NCBI GenBank assembly: GCA_965199975.1
Contig: OZ241340.1
Span: forward strand, 2,542,001-2,606,000
Length of the DNA stretch: 64,000 nt
Direction: 5' to 3'
From: JASLDZ01 sp965199975
GTDB taxonomy: Bacteria > Pseudomonadota > Alphaproteobacteria > Caulobacterales > Caulobacteraceae
Each line of letters starts with the position of its first letter. Position 1 is the first letter of the stretch. Below are positions 19,980 to 27,887 of the stretch, piece by piece. Both the position numbers and the translations under genes were made by a program. A model generated the notes under the pieces. That model saw nothing but the letters and a program-made list of their open reading frames with translations. It was not told the origin of the DNA and searched no databases.

Positions 19980-20528
19980 TCACCGCCAGTCGTCGGCCGC
20001 CTCGCGCCGCGCCTCGTCCGCCGCACGGGCCGCCTCCGCGCGAGCCCGCTCGGCCTCGCGACGGCCGGCCTGCGCCTCGCGCAAGCCCTCCTGGCGCGCC
20101 TGTTCCGCTTCGCGACGGCCTTCGGCGGCGGCCCGCAGCCCTTCGGCCCTGGCGCGCTCCGCCTCGCACCGCCCATCCGCCGCCTCGCGCAGGCCCTCGG
20201 CGCGGCCGCGCTCGCCGTCCCGCTGCGCCTCCGCCAGCATGCGGTCGGCCTCGGTGCGGCTCACCGGATGGTCAGCGTAGACCCGCACATGACGGCCCGA
20301 GGCGTCGGTGTAGGACAGCAGTTCGTGACGCCGGCCGCCTTCGTCGAAGCCGTCCCAGCCGTCATCGCCGCGGATGAGGGTGACGCGGCGACCCGGCCCG
20401 TCGTCGGTGCGGATCACCGTGCGATCGCCATCGTGGGCATAGACGGGCGGCGGCGGGGGCGGCGGAACCTGGGCGGCGACCGCGCCGCCGCCGCCGAGCA
20501 GGGTGAGGGCCAGCAGTGTGCGGATCAT
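19980..20528 (-). CDS. Secreted protein with 18-residue helical repeats
   Basis: A 182-residue protein with a signal peptide (MIRTLLALTLLGGGGAVAAQ), a run of eight residues rich in proline, and a middle region with several Asp/Gly/Arg turns (about 32-85). The C-terminal half is a charged helix made of exact 18-residue units at 109-126, 127-144, 145-162 and 163-180, each built on a RAEGLR...GRREAE.A pattern; 91-108 is a weaker fifth copy. Eighteen residues equal five helical turns, so one face of the helix repeats precisely. I do not recognise a family. It lies convergent to the preceding secreted-protein gene and downstream of argG on the same strand. Confidence 0.7.
   Translation of the reverse strand: MIRTLLALTLLGGGGAVAAQVPPPPPPPVYAHDGDRTVIRTDDGPGRRVTLIRGDDGWDGFDEGGRRHELLSYTDASGRHVRVYADHPVSRTEADRMLAEAQRDGERGRAEGLREAADGRCEAERARAEGLRAAAEGRREAEQARQEGLREAQAGRREAERARAEAARAADEARREAADDWR
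19989..20204 (-). repeat. Four tandem 54-base coding repeats
   Basis: These four direct repeats of 54 bases encode the 18-residue helical units in the secreted protein above. Periodicity is exact at protein level with no insertions. The DNA copies differ by scattered substitutions, so this is an older duplication and not a recent slippage array. Confidence 0.75.
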
Positions 20529-20655
20529 CGCGCGTCTCCATCAGCGCCGCGGTGCGGCGCGCTGATCGAGACATTCCACGCCGCTCCGCGGCGAACACGT
20601 TACCTTTCGGCAAGACACGGCCGCAGCGTATTACTTCGCGTTCACATCCGCGATC

Positions 20656-21903
20656 TCACTCGGAAGAGGCCAGCTTGCGGTCGCGGTTGGCCAGCACCCG
20701 CAAACGCAGCGCGTTGAGCTTGATGAAGCCGGCCGCGTCGCGCTGGTCATAGGCGACCGCGCCCTCCTCGAAGGTGACGAGGTCCTGGTCGTACAGGCTC
20801 CACGGGCTCTCGCGCCCGATCACCGTGACGTTGCCCTTGTAGAGCTTGACGGTGACGCGGCCCTGCACCGCCTCCTGGCTCTTGTCGATCAGGGCCTGCA
20901 GCATCTCGCGCTCGGGCGACCACCAGAAGCCGTTGTAGATCAGGGTGGCGTATTTGGGCATCACCTCGTCCTTGAGGTGCAGGGCGCCGCGGTCGAGCGT
21001 GATGCTCTCGATGCCGCGGTGGGCGGCCAAGAGGATGGTCCCGCCCGGCGTCTCGTACACGCCGCGGCTCTTCATGCCGACGAAGCGGTTCTCGACCAGG
21101 TCGAGCCGGCCCACGCCGTTGTCGTGACCGAGCTGGTTCAGCCTGGTGAGTAGGGCGGCGGGCGAGAGCGTTTCGCCGTCGATGGCGACCGGGTCGCCGC
21201 GTTTAAAGTCCATGGTGAAGATGGTCGGCCGGTCCGGCGCGTCCTCGGGCGAGATCGTGCGCTGGTGCACGTACTCGGGGGCCTCGACCGCCGGGTCCTC
21301 CAGCACCTTCCCCTCGGAGGAGGAGTGCAGCAGGTTGGCGTCGACGCTGAAGGGGGCGTCGCCGCGCTTGTCCTTGGCGATGGGAATCTGGTTCTTCTCG
21401 GCGAAGTCCAGCAGCGCCTCGCGGCTCTTGAACGCCCATTCGCGCCAGGGGGCGATCACCCGGATGTCGGGCTCCAGCGCATAGTAGCCGAGCTCGAAGC
21501 GGACCTGGTCGTTCCCCTTGCCAGTGGCGCCGTGGCACACGGCGTCCGCCCCCACCTGTCGGGCGATCTCGATCTGGCGCTGGGCGATCAGCGGCCGTGC
21601 GATGGAGGTGCCGAGCAGGTATTGCCCCTCGTATACCGTGTTGGCGCGGAACATCGGGAAGACGAAATCGCGCACGAAGGTCTCGCGCAGGTCGTCGACG
21701 AAGATGTTTTCTTCGCGCACGCCCATTGCCAGCGCCTTCTCCCGCGCCGGCCCAAGCTCCTCGCCCTGGCCGAGATCGGCGGTGAAGGTGACCACCTCGG
21801 CGCCGTACTCGGTCTGCAGCCACTTGAGGATGATCGAGGTGTCCAACCCGCCCGAATAGGCGAGCACCACCTTCTTCACCGGCTTGGCGTCGGCTGCGGG
21901 CAT
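20656..21903 (-). CDS. argG: Argininosuccinate synthase
   Basis: A 415-residue ATP-dependent ligase joining citrulline and aspartate in arginine biosynthesis. The ATP-binding P-loop AYSGGLDTS is at residues 14-22. The citrulline/aspartate-binding segments CHGATGKGNDQVRFE and YTDERR-like later regions are in the expected order, and length is normal. The start is ATG 21903. It is a single gene: the arginine gene argJ lies separately at 36.8-38.1 kb. The upstream side faces the decayed toxin-antitoxin locus. Confidence 0.97.
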   Translation of the reverse strand: MPAADAKPVKKVVLAYSGGLDTSIILKWLQTEYGAEVVTFTADLGQGEELGPAREKALAMGVREENIFVDDLRETFVRDFVFPMFRANTVYEGQYLLGTSIARPLIAQRQIEIARQVGADAVCHGATGKGNDQVRFELGYYALEPDIRVIAPWREWAFKSREALLDFAEKNQIPIAKDKRGDAPFSVDANLLHSSSEGKVLEDPAVEAPEYVHQRTISPEDAPDRPTIFTMDFKRGDPVAIDGETLSPAALLTRLNQLGHDNGVGRLDLVENRFVGMKSRGVYETPGGTILLAAHRGIESITLDRGALHLKDEVMPKYATLIYNGFWWSPEREMLQALIDKSQEAVQGRVTVKLYKGNVTVIGRESPWSLYDQDLVTFEEGAVAYDQRDAAGFIKLNALRLRVLANRDRKLASSE

Positions 21904-21989
21904 GGGAGGCTCCGGGAGGCTTGGATCGCGGCGCTTTAGGGACGCGGCGCCGGAGGGTCAATCTCGCGCCGCCGTGGTAGACTCCGCTC

Positions 21990-22219
21990 ACGGCCAACGA
22001 CCGCTTCGACCCAGAGCCTGCGTCCGACGAGGACGGCCCGTCGATGACGCCCGGCGAGGCGGCGTGGGGGGGGCGCGCTGGCTCGCGGAGAACCACGACT
22101 GGGTGAAGGCCACGGTGCAAGAGGCGCTCGACGATCCGCGCCCGGTGCTGACGGAGGAGGAGATGGACCGCCGTTTCGAACGGCTGATGCGCAAGCTCGA
22201 AACCAGGTACGGCGCTTGA
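21990..22219 (+). pseudogene. Frameshifted antitoxin gene remnant (RelB/ParD-like)
   Basis: Two frames join at a run of eight G at 22066-22073. Upstream the frame reads NDRFDPEPASDEDGPSMTPGEAAWGG; downstream a different frame reads ARWLAENHDWVKATVQEALD, DDPRPVLTEEEMDRRFERL, ending ETRYGA. One added G would fuse them into a 76-residue protein. The second part has the charged helical look of small RelBE/ParDE antitoxins, with the DDPRP-x-LTEEE segment typical of them. Any original start is unclear: an ACG at 21990 stands where an ATG would fit, and the only ATG in the first frame is at 22044. The toxin remnant overlaps its stop. Confidence 0.7.
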
Positions 22220-22522
22220 AGCGGCGTGCGGTCGTCTTCGCGGAGTAAACGTCGGTCGAGATTGGCGAGATCGGCTTTTGGGTGGCGGCCGCTTCGGGCA
22301 GCGCCCGCATCGCGGGTGGCTATATCCGACCCTATTCGCGCCCGCTGCCGCAGCATCGGGTATTTGCCCTATTGAGGCGTGGCGCGCGAGGATTATGGGC
22401 ACGCGTCCGCAGCGCCGTCTTCGAACAGAGCGCCACCATTCTCCACCGCGTCGAGGTAGGGCGTGCTGATCCTGCGCGTGCTGCGGGCCGGTCGCGACAT
22501 CGAGGGGGCCGTCCGCGGCTGA
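22216..22522 (+). pseudogene. Decayed RelE/ParE-type toxin gene
   Basis: Toxin-like fragments occur in order but in alternating frames. TTG 22216 gives LKRRAVVFAE then a TAA at 22246-22248, followed in frame by SVEIGEIGFWVAAASG. The next frame gives ISDPIRARCRSIGYLPY, a stop, then GVAREDYG. The first frame returns with VRSAVFEQSATILHRVE. The other frame then ends VLILRVLRAGRDIEGAVRG and TGA at 22520. This is the usual order of ParE toxins, which end in a V-x-ILRVLxGGRDI motif. At least one nonsense change and about three frameshifts make it nonfunctional. It overlaps the antitoxin stop, as in intact pairs. Confidence 0.75.
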
Positions 22523-22547
22523 CGCGGGCGCGCTATATGCAGCCGCG

Positions 22548-24728
22548 ATGCCCCTCGTCGCCCGCGTGCTCCTGCCGCTCCCCCTGCCCGAGGCGTTCGA
22601 CTACGCCGTGCCCGAGGGCATGGCGCTCGCGCCCGGTGACCATGTGGCCGCGCCCCTTGGCCCGCGCACCGTGCGCGGCGTCGTGCTGGAGGCGGGCGAG
22701 CGCCCGGGCTTCAACCGCCCGCTGAAGCCAATCGTCGAGCGGCTCGACGATCCGCCCCTGCCGCCGGGCGTGCTCGCTTTCACCCAATGGGCCGCGCGCT
22801 ACGCCTGCGAGCCTCCGGGAGAGGCGCTGGCGTTGGCGCTGCGCGGCCTGCGCACCCCCGCGCCGCGGCCTGAGCGCCGGCTGGCCGCCACCGGCGCGCC
22901 GCTTGAGCGCTCCACGCCCGCCCGCGCCCGGGTGCTCGAGGCGCTCGCCTCGCACGGCCCACTCGCCCCGGCCGAGTTGGCGCGCGCGGCGGGCGTGGGC
23001 GCGGGCGTGGTGAAAGGCCTGCTTGACGCCGGGGTGCTGACGGCCGTCGAGCAGGCGCGCGAGGCCGCCTTCGATCCGCCCGACCCCGACCATGCGCCGC
23101 CGACCCTCAACCCCGGCCAGGCCGCCGCCGCCGCCGCCCTGGCGCAGGACGTGGACGCGGGCGGCTTCCGACCCGCCCTGCTCGACGGGGTGACCGGCTC
23201 GGGCAAGACCGAGGTGTACTTGGAGGCCGTGGCCGCCGCCCTGCGCGCCGATCCGGGCGCGCAGGTGCTGATCCTCCTGCCCGAGATCGCGCTGACGCAG
23301 GCGCTGATCGCGCGGGTGCAGGCGCGCTTCGGCGCGGCGCCGGCGGAGTGGCACTCCGGGGTCTCCTCGCCTCGCAGGCGCGTCGTGTGGGAGGCGGTGC
23401 AGGCCGGGCGCGCCCGGATCGTGGTGGGCGCACGCTCGGCGCTGTTCCTTCCGTTCGCCGCGCTGCGACTGATGGTGGTCGACGAGGAGCACGACGGCTC
23501 GTTCAAGCAGGAGGACGGCTTCACCTACCACGCCCGCGACCTGGCCGTGGCCCGCGCCAAGATCGAGGCGTGCGCGGTGGTGCTGGCCTCGGCCACGCCC
23601 TCGCTGGAGACGCTGGTGAACGCCGAGACCGGCCGCTACCGCTGGCTGCGCCTCGCCACCCGCCACGGCGCCGCGGCCATGCCGGACGTGCAGCTGCTCG
23701 ACCTGCGCGAGCACCGGCCGGAGCGCGGCCGCTGGCTCTCGGCCCCCTTGGTGCAGGCGATGGTCGAGACGCTGGCGCGCGGCGAGCAGGCGCTGCTCTT
23801 CCTCAACCGCCGCGGCTACGCGCCGCTCGTGCTGTGCCAGGCCTGCGGCGGGCGCATGAGCGCGCCCGACACCGACAGCTGGCTGGTGGAGCACCGCTAC
23901 TCCGGCCGGCTGGTGTGCCACCTCACCGGCTTCTCCATGCCCAAGCCCGAGCGCTGCCCCCACTGCGGCGCACGTGACAGCCTCGCCTCCATCGGCCCCG
24001 GCGTGGAGCGGCTGGAGGAGGAGGTGCGCGAGCGCTTCCCCGATGCGCGCACGGCGGTGTTCTCCTCCGACCTCGTGCCCGACGCCGAGGCGGCGCGCCG
24101 GCTGGTGGCCGCCATGGCCGCGGGCGAGATCGACGTGCTGGTCGCCACCCAGGCCGCCGCCAAGGGCCACAACTTTCCCCGCCTGACGCTGGTGGGCGTG
24201 GTCGACGCCGACCTCTCCCTGCGCGGCGGCGACCTGCGCGCGGGGGAGCGCACCTTCCAGCTGCTGCAGCAGGCCGCGGGCCGCGCCGGCCGCGCGGTGG
24301 ACGGCCAAGCGGCGCGACCCGGGCGCGCCCTGCTGCAGACCTACGCCCCCGAGCACCCGGTGCTGCAGGCGTTGGCCGCCGGGGATCGCGAACGCTTCCT
24401 CGACGCCGAGCGCGAGGCGCGCCGAGAGTCGGGCCTGCCCCCCTACGGCCGGCTGGCGGCGGTGATCCTCTCCTCGGAGAACCCGGCCGTCTTGGAAACC
24501 TACGCCCGCGCGCTCGCCGCCGCCGCCCCACAGGCGGACGGCGTGGAGGTGTACGGCCCCGCCGACGCACCGCTGGCGCTGGTGCGCGGCCGTCGGCGCA
24601 AGCGCCTGCTCGTGCGCGCCGACCGCGGCGTGGACCTGCAGGGCTTCATCGAGGCATGGCGCGCCCGCGCCAAGCCGCCCTCGGCGGTGCGCCTGCAGGT
24701 CGACGTGGACCCCTACAGTTTCCTATGA
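22548..24728 (+). CDS. priA: Primosomal protein N' (replication restart helicase PriA)
   Basis: A 726-residue superfamily 2 helicase that reloads the replisome at stalled forks. The N-terminal DNA-binding domain opens VARVLLPLPLPEAFDYAVPEG. Walker A is GVTGSGKTEVY, the DEAH-type box is VDEEHDGSFKQEDGF, and the helicase C-terminal motifs include TQAAAKGHNFP and QAAGRAGR. The zinc-binding insertion (about 430-475) is unusual: CQACG and CPHCG remain, but the second CxxC is APDT and the third pair is CHLT, leaving five of the usual eight cysteines. ATG 22548 lies 26 bases after the toxin remnant. Confidence 0.94.
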   Translation: MPLVARVLLPLPLPEAFDYAVPEGMALAPGDHVAAPLGPRTVRGVVLEAGERPGFNRPLKPIVERLDDPPLPPGVLAFTQWAARYACEPPGEALALALRGLRTPAPRPERRLAATGAPLERSTPARARVLEALASHGPLAPAELARAAGVGAGVVKGLLDAGVLTAVEQAREAAFDPPDPDHAPPTLNPGQAAAAAALAQDVDAGGFRPALLDGVTGSGKTEVYLEAVAAALRADPGAQVLILLPEIALTQALIARVQARFGAAPAEWHSGVSSPRRRVVWEAVQAGRARIVVGARSALFLPFAALRLMVVDEEHDGSFKQEDGFTYHARDLAVARAKIEACAVVLASATPSLETLVNAETGRYRWLRLATRHGAAAMPDVQLLDLREHRPERGRWLSAPLVQAMVETLARGEQALLFLNRRGYAPLVLCQACGGRMSAPDTDSWLVEHRYSGRLVCHLTGFSMPKPERCPHCGARDSLASIGPGVERLEEEVRERFPDARTAVFSSDLVPDAEAARRLVAAMAAGEIDVLVATQAAAKGHNFPRLTLVGVVDADLSLRGGDLRAGERTFQLLQQAAGRAGRAVDGQAARPGRALLQTYAPEHPVLQALAAGDRERFLDAEREARRESGLPPYGRLAAVILSSENPAVLETYARALAAAAPQADGVEVYGPADAPLALVRGRRRKRLLVRADRGVDLQGFIEAWRARAKPPSAVRLQVDVDPYSFL

Positions 24729-24811
24729 CGCCGCTTGCTGGCGGGGATCTGCGGCTAACCGCGCGTTCACCTCCTGCGCCCATCGTGCAGGCGATCGGGA
24801 GGCGGCGAGCC

Positions 24812-25597
24812 ATGGCGTACGCGAAATGCGAGGGGTGCCGTGACGGCGCCGCGTTCACCCATCCCTTCAGCATGGCGTTCCAGCCGATCGTCGAGCTCGC
24901 CACCGGCGAGACCTGGGCGCACGAGGCCCTCGTGCGCGGCGCGGGCGGCGAAGGCGCGATCAGCGTGCTCGACCAGGTGGACGACCGCTCGCGCTACGCC
25001 TTCGACCAGAAATGCCGCGTCAAGGCCATCACCCTCGCGGCGCAACTCGGCCTGCCCGCTACAGGCGCGCGCCTGTCGATCAACTTCCTGCCCAACGCGG
25101 TGTACGAGCCGCAGGCCTGCATCCAGCTCACCCTGGCCACCGCGCGCGCCACCGGCTTCCCGCTCGACCGGCTGATCTTCGAGTTCACCGAGCAGGAGCG
25201 GGTGGACCCCGAGCATCTCGGGCGCATCGTCTCCAGCTACCGCTCCATGGGCTTCGCCACCGCCATCGATGACTTCGGTGCGGGATATTCCGGCCTGACG
25301 CTCCTGTCGCGTTTCCAGCCCGACGTCGTGAAGCTCGACATGGAGCTGGTGCGCGGCATCGACGCCGACCGGGTGAAACGCGTCTTGGTGCGCGCCATCC
25401 TCGTCGCCTGCGCCGACCTGGGCGTGCAGGTGCTCGCCGAGGGCGTGGAGACGACGGGCGAACGCGATGCGCTGTGCGACCTCGGCGCCACCCTGCAGCA
25501 GGGATACCTCTTCGCGCGCCCCGCCTTCGAGGCGCTGGCGACGCTCGCGCACACCAACGCCGGCCCCGCCCTGGGCGACGGGCGCGCCGCCGCCTGA
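24812..25597 (+). CDS. Stand-alone EAL-domain cyclic-di-GMP phosphodiesterase
   Basis: A 261-residue protein consisting of one EAL domain. Catalytic signatures look complete: EALVRG, NFLPN, EFTEQE, the DDFGAGYS motif, KLDMELV, AEGVET and QGYLFARP. Activity against c-di-GMP is therefore plausible. A short N-terminal leader has CEGC (Cys6, Cys9), which could bind metal or respond to redox. No sensor or GGDEF domain is fused. ATG 24812 follows GGGAGG at about 24797-24802; the frame is open upstream into the priA tail. It lies 83 bases after priA. Confidence 0.88.
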   Translation: MAYAKCEGCRDGAAFTHPFSMAFQPIVELATGETWAHEALVRGAGGEGAISVLDQVDDRSRYAFDQKCRVKAITLAAQLGLPATGARLSINFLPNAVYEPQACIQLTLATARATGFPLDRLIFEFTEQERVDPEHLGRIVSSYRSMGFATAIDDFGAGYSGLTLLSRFQPDVVKLDMELVRGIDADRVKRVLVRAILVACADLGVQVLAEGVETTGERDALCDLGATLQQGYLFARPAFEALATLAHTNAGPALGDGRAAA

Positions 25598-25601
25598 GCG
25601 C

Positions 25602-25964
25602 CTACGCGGCGACTACATCGTCGCCGCGCACCTCGACCGCCCACGGCCTCAGCGACCGCTTCACGCACGGCCCCGCCACGCACAGCCCATCGTCGATGCG
25701 GAACATGGCGCCGTGGTTCCAGCACAGGATCCACTCGCCCTTGGCGTCGAGATAACGGTCTGGCTCGGCCGGAAGCGGCGCGCCGGTGTGCGGGCAGCTG
25801 TCGACATAACCGTGCAGGCCGCCCTCGCGGCGGACCACGAAGCCGTGGAATGGGCGGCCTTCCGGCTCGGCGGCGGGGAAGGTGAAGCTCCTGGCGCCCG
25901 GCTCGGCGATCTCGTCCAGCCGGCACAGCACGATGCCCCGTCGCGGGCGCCCATCCTCGCTCAC
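25602..25964 (-). CDS. Rieske-type [2Fe-2S] ferredoxin
   Basis: A 120-residue single-domain Rieske protein. The cluster ligands are visible as CPHTGAPL (Cys and His) and CWNHGAMF (Cys and His). There is no signal peptide or membrane anchor, so it is probably a soluble electron carrier or a dioxygenase ferredoxin component. The start is GTG 25964, overlapping the stop of the gene upstream. It ends the overlapping minus-strand run from tsaD through gpsA; the partner enzyme is not evident nearby. Confidence 0.87.
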   Translation of the reverse strand: MSEDGRPRRGIVLCRLDEIAEPGARSFTFPAAEPEGRPFHGFVVRREGGLHGYVDSCPHTGAPLPAEPDRYLDAKGEWILCWNHGAMFRIDDGLCVAGPCVKRSLRPWAVEVRGDDVVAA

Positions 25965-26578
25965 GGCGTGCGCTTCCCGGCGAGCCTGGCCGAAAGCTCC
26001 GACGCGCTCAGCGTCACCGGCACGACCACCCGGCCCGTACGGTCGATCTCGCCCCAGCGGCCGCCGACGATGAAACCCATCTCTGTCCCGTCAGACGCGC
26101 AGCCGCTGCAGACCACCGCGCGGCCGCGGCCTCCGAATGGCGAGGCCCAGTCGTAGGGGGTGGCCAGCACGCGGCGGAAGCCCCGATCGTAGAAGGCGAT
26201 GTGGCCGCCCTCCCGGACGCGCGTGAGACCATGGCTGTAGGGGTCGGGCCCGTTGTCGAAGGTCAGGGTCGGCAGGGCCCGCCCGTCGTGCGCCACCCAG
26301 GCCCAGCTCCCGCCTTCGATGAAAGCCTCGGCGAAGCGGTGGCGGAACTCCATGCGGGCGAGGTGGACGGGCGCGATGCGCCAACCGTCCGGCCCGCGCC
26401 TCGCGCAGCGGGTGTAGCTCGTGGTCCCCTCATCGGAGTCCTTCGGCTGATACACGCAGTCCAGCGGGAAGCCGCCGGGTGGGACACGGACGGGACGCGC
26501 GTGCGCATGGCCCGTCCCCAGCGCCAGCGCCAGCGCCAGCGCGGCCAGCAAGGCGCACGCGACTGCGGCCGGCCTCAT
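25961..26578 (-). CDS. Secreted protein with WG-like repeat segments
   Basis: A 205-residue protein with a signal peptide (MRPAAVACALLAALALALALGTGHA). The mature part has segments typical of WG-repeat proteins: an AFIEGGSWAWVAHDGRALPTL unit and a C-terminal VGGRWGEIDRTGRVVVP unit. Two cysteines occur in CSGC. The role is unknown; WG repeats usually mediate binding. Its ATG overlaps the stop of the YciI gene, and its own stop overlaps the Rieske gene start, so the three are translationally linked. Confidence 0.7.
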   Translation of the reverse strand: MRPAAVACALLAALALALALGTGHAHARPVRVPPGGFPLDCVYQPKDSDEGTTSYTRCARRGPDGWRIAPVHLARMEFRHRFAEAFIEGGSWAWVAHDGRALPTLTFDNGPDPYSHGLTRVREGGHIAFYDRGFRRVLATPYDWASPFGGRGRAVVCSGCASDGTEMGFIVGGRWGEIDRTGRVVVPVTLSASELSARLAGKRTP

Positions 26579-26874
26579 CCCTGGCGCTCGCCGAAGCCGC
26601 CGACCACGACTCGCCAGGGCTCGACCGCCGTGGAGCCGAACAGGCCCGCCACGGCGTAGGGGTCGCTGGCCGCGAAGGCGACCGCCGCGCCGAGATCTTC
26701 GGCCTCGACGATCAGGAGCGAGCCGGTCGAGCGGCCCTGGCCGTCCGTCCACGGGCCGCCCAGGCGCACGCGATCGGCATGCGTGGCCAGCCATGCGAGA
26801 TGGGCGGCGCGCCGCCTCGCCCTCAGGTCGCCTGCGTCGTCGCGGTCGCGGCAGCTGACGGTGAAGAGCGGCAT
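26575..26874 (-). CDS. YciI-like protein
   Basis: A 99-residue protein of the YciI family, a small ferredoxin-like fold. The conserved opening PLFTVSCRDRDD...RRAAHLAWLATHADRV, with the family His in HLAWL, and the later GSLLIVEAEDLGAA and DPYAVAGLF segments fit well. YciI relatives include dehydrochlorinase-like enzymes, but most are uncharacterised. It starts at ATG 26874, just 8 bases after gpsA, and overlaps the next gene in ATGA. Confidence 0.88.
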   Translation of the reverse strand: MPLFTVSCRDRDDAGDLRARRRAAHLAWLATHADRVRLGGPWTDGQGRSTGSLLIVEAEDLGAAVAFAASDPYAVAGLFGSTAVEPWRVVVGGFGERQG

Positions 26875-26882
26875 GGACGGCC

Positions 26883-27887
26883 TCAGTCGGCTTCGGGGCG
26901 CAAGGGTCGCGACAGGAGGCCCTCGATGGCGGCGTCGATCCCCAACTCGCCCTCGAGCACGGCGGCGATCGCCTCGCAGATGGGGGGCTCGACACCGAGC
27001 CGCCGGGCCAGGGCGCGCACGGCCGGCGCGGAGGCGACACCTTCCGCCACCGTGCGCTTGCCGCCGAGCGCCTGCGCCAGCGTCTCTCCTCGGCCGAGCG
27101 CCAAGCCTACGCTCATGTTGCGCGACTGCGGCGAGGAGCAGGTGAGCACGAGATCGCCCAGGCCGCACAGGCCCGCCAGCGTCTCGGCGCGGGCGCCCAT
27201 GGCCACGCCCAGCCGCGTCATCTCGGCGAAGCCGCGGGTGATCAAGGCTGCGTGGGCCGAGCGACCGAGGCCACGGCCCTCAACCACGCCGCAGGCGATG
27301 GCCAGCACGTTCTTGACCGCCCCGCCCGCCTCGGCGCCGGCCATGTCGTCGGTGAGGTAGGGGCGGAAGCCCGGGGCGGCCAGCGCCTGCGCCAGCGCCT
27401 CGCCCAGGGCCGCATCGGGGCAGGCGAGGGTGACGGCGGTCGGCGACGCACGCGCCACTTCGGCGGCGAAGCTGGGACCGGAAAGCACGGCGGGCGCGGC
27501 GGCGGGCAAGGTCTCGGCCAGCACCTGCGTCATGGGCTTGAGCGAGCCCTGCTCGATGCCCTTGGCGCACAGCACCACCGGCAGGCCGGGCGAAGCGTAG
27601 GGGGCGAAGGCGCCCAGCACACCGCGCAGATGCTGGGCGGGAGCGACCGCCAGCACGACATCGACGCCCGCCAGATCGGCCAGGGCGGCGGTGGGCCGCA
27701 CCCCGGTCTCCAGCAGCACGCCGGGCAGGAAGGCGCGGTTCTCCCGCGTCGCCGCCATGTCGGCGACCACGTCCGCCTCATGGGCCCACAGCGTCGCCTG
27801 GAGACCCGCGCGCGCACACACCTGGGCCAGCGCGGTGCCCCACGCACCCGCGCCCAGCACGCCCACGGTGCGGAAGCGGCCGTTCAC
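26883..27887 (-). CDS. gpsA: Glycerol-3-phosphate dehydrogenase [NAD(P)+]
   Basis: A 334-residue cytosolic enzyme that makes sn-glycerol 3-phosphate for phospholipid synthesis. The dinucleotide-binding GVLGAGAWGTALA is at residues 9-21. The catalytic region includes CAKGIE and GGAVKNVLAIACG, and the helical C-terminal domain has GLCGLGDLVLTC. The start ATG 27887 overlaps the tsaD stop. The tsaD-gpsA order is common in alphaproteobacteria. Confidence 0.96.
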   Translation of the reverse strand: MNGRFRTVGVLGAGAWGTALAQVCARAGLQATLWAHEADVVADMAATRENRAFLPGVLLETGVRPTAALADLAGVDVVLAVAPAQHLRGVLGAFAPYASPGLPVVLCAKGIEQGSLKPMTQVLAETLPAAAPAVLSGPSFAAEVARASPTAVTLACPDAALGEALAQALAAPGFRPYLTDDMAGAEAGGAVKNVLAIACGVVEGRGLGRSAHAALITRGFAEMTRLGVAMGARAETLAGLCGLGDLVLTCSSPQSRNMSVGLALGRGETLAQALGGKRTVAEGVASAPAVRALARRLGVEPPICEAIAAVLEGELGIDAAIEGLLSRPLRPEAD

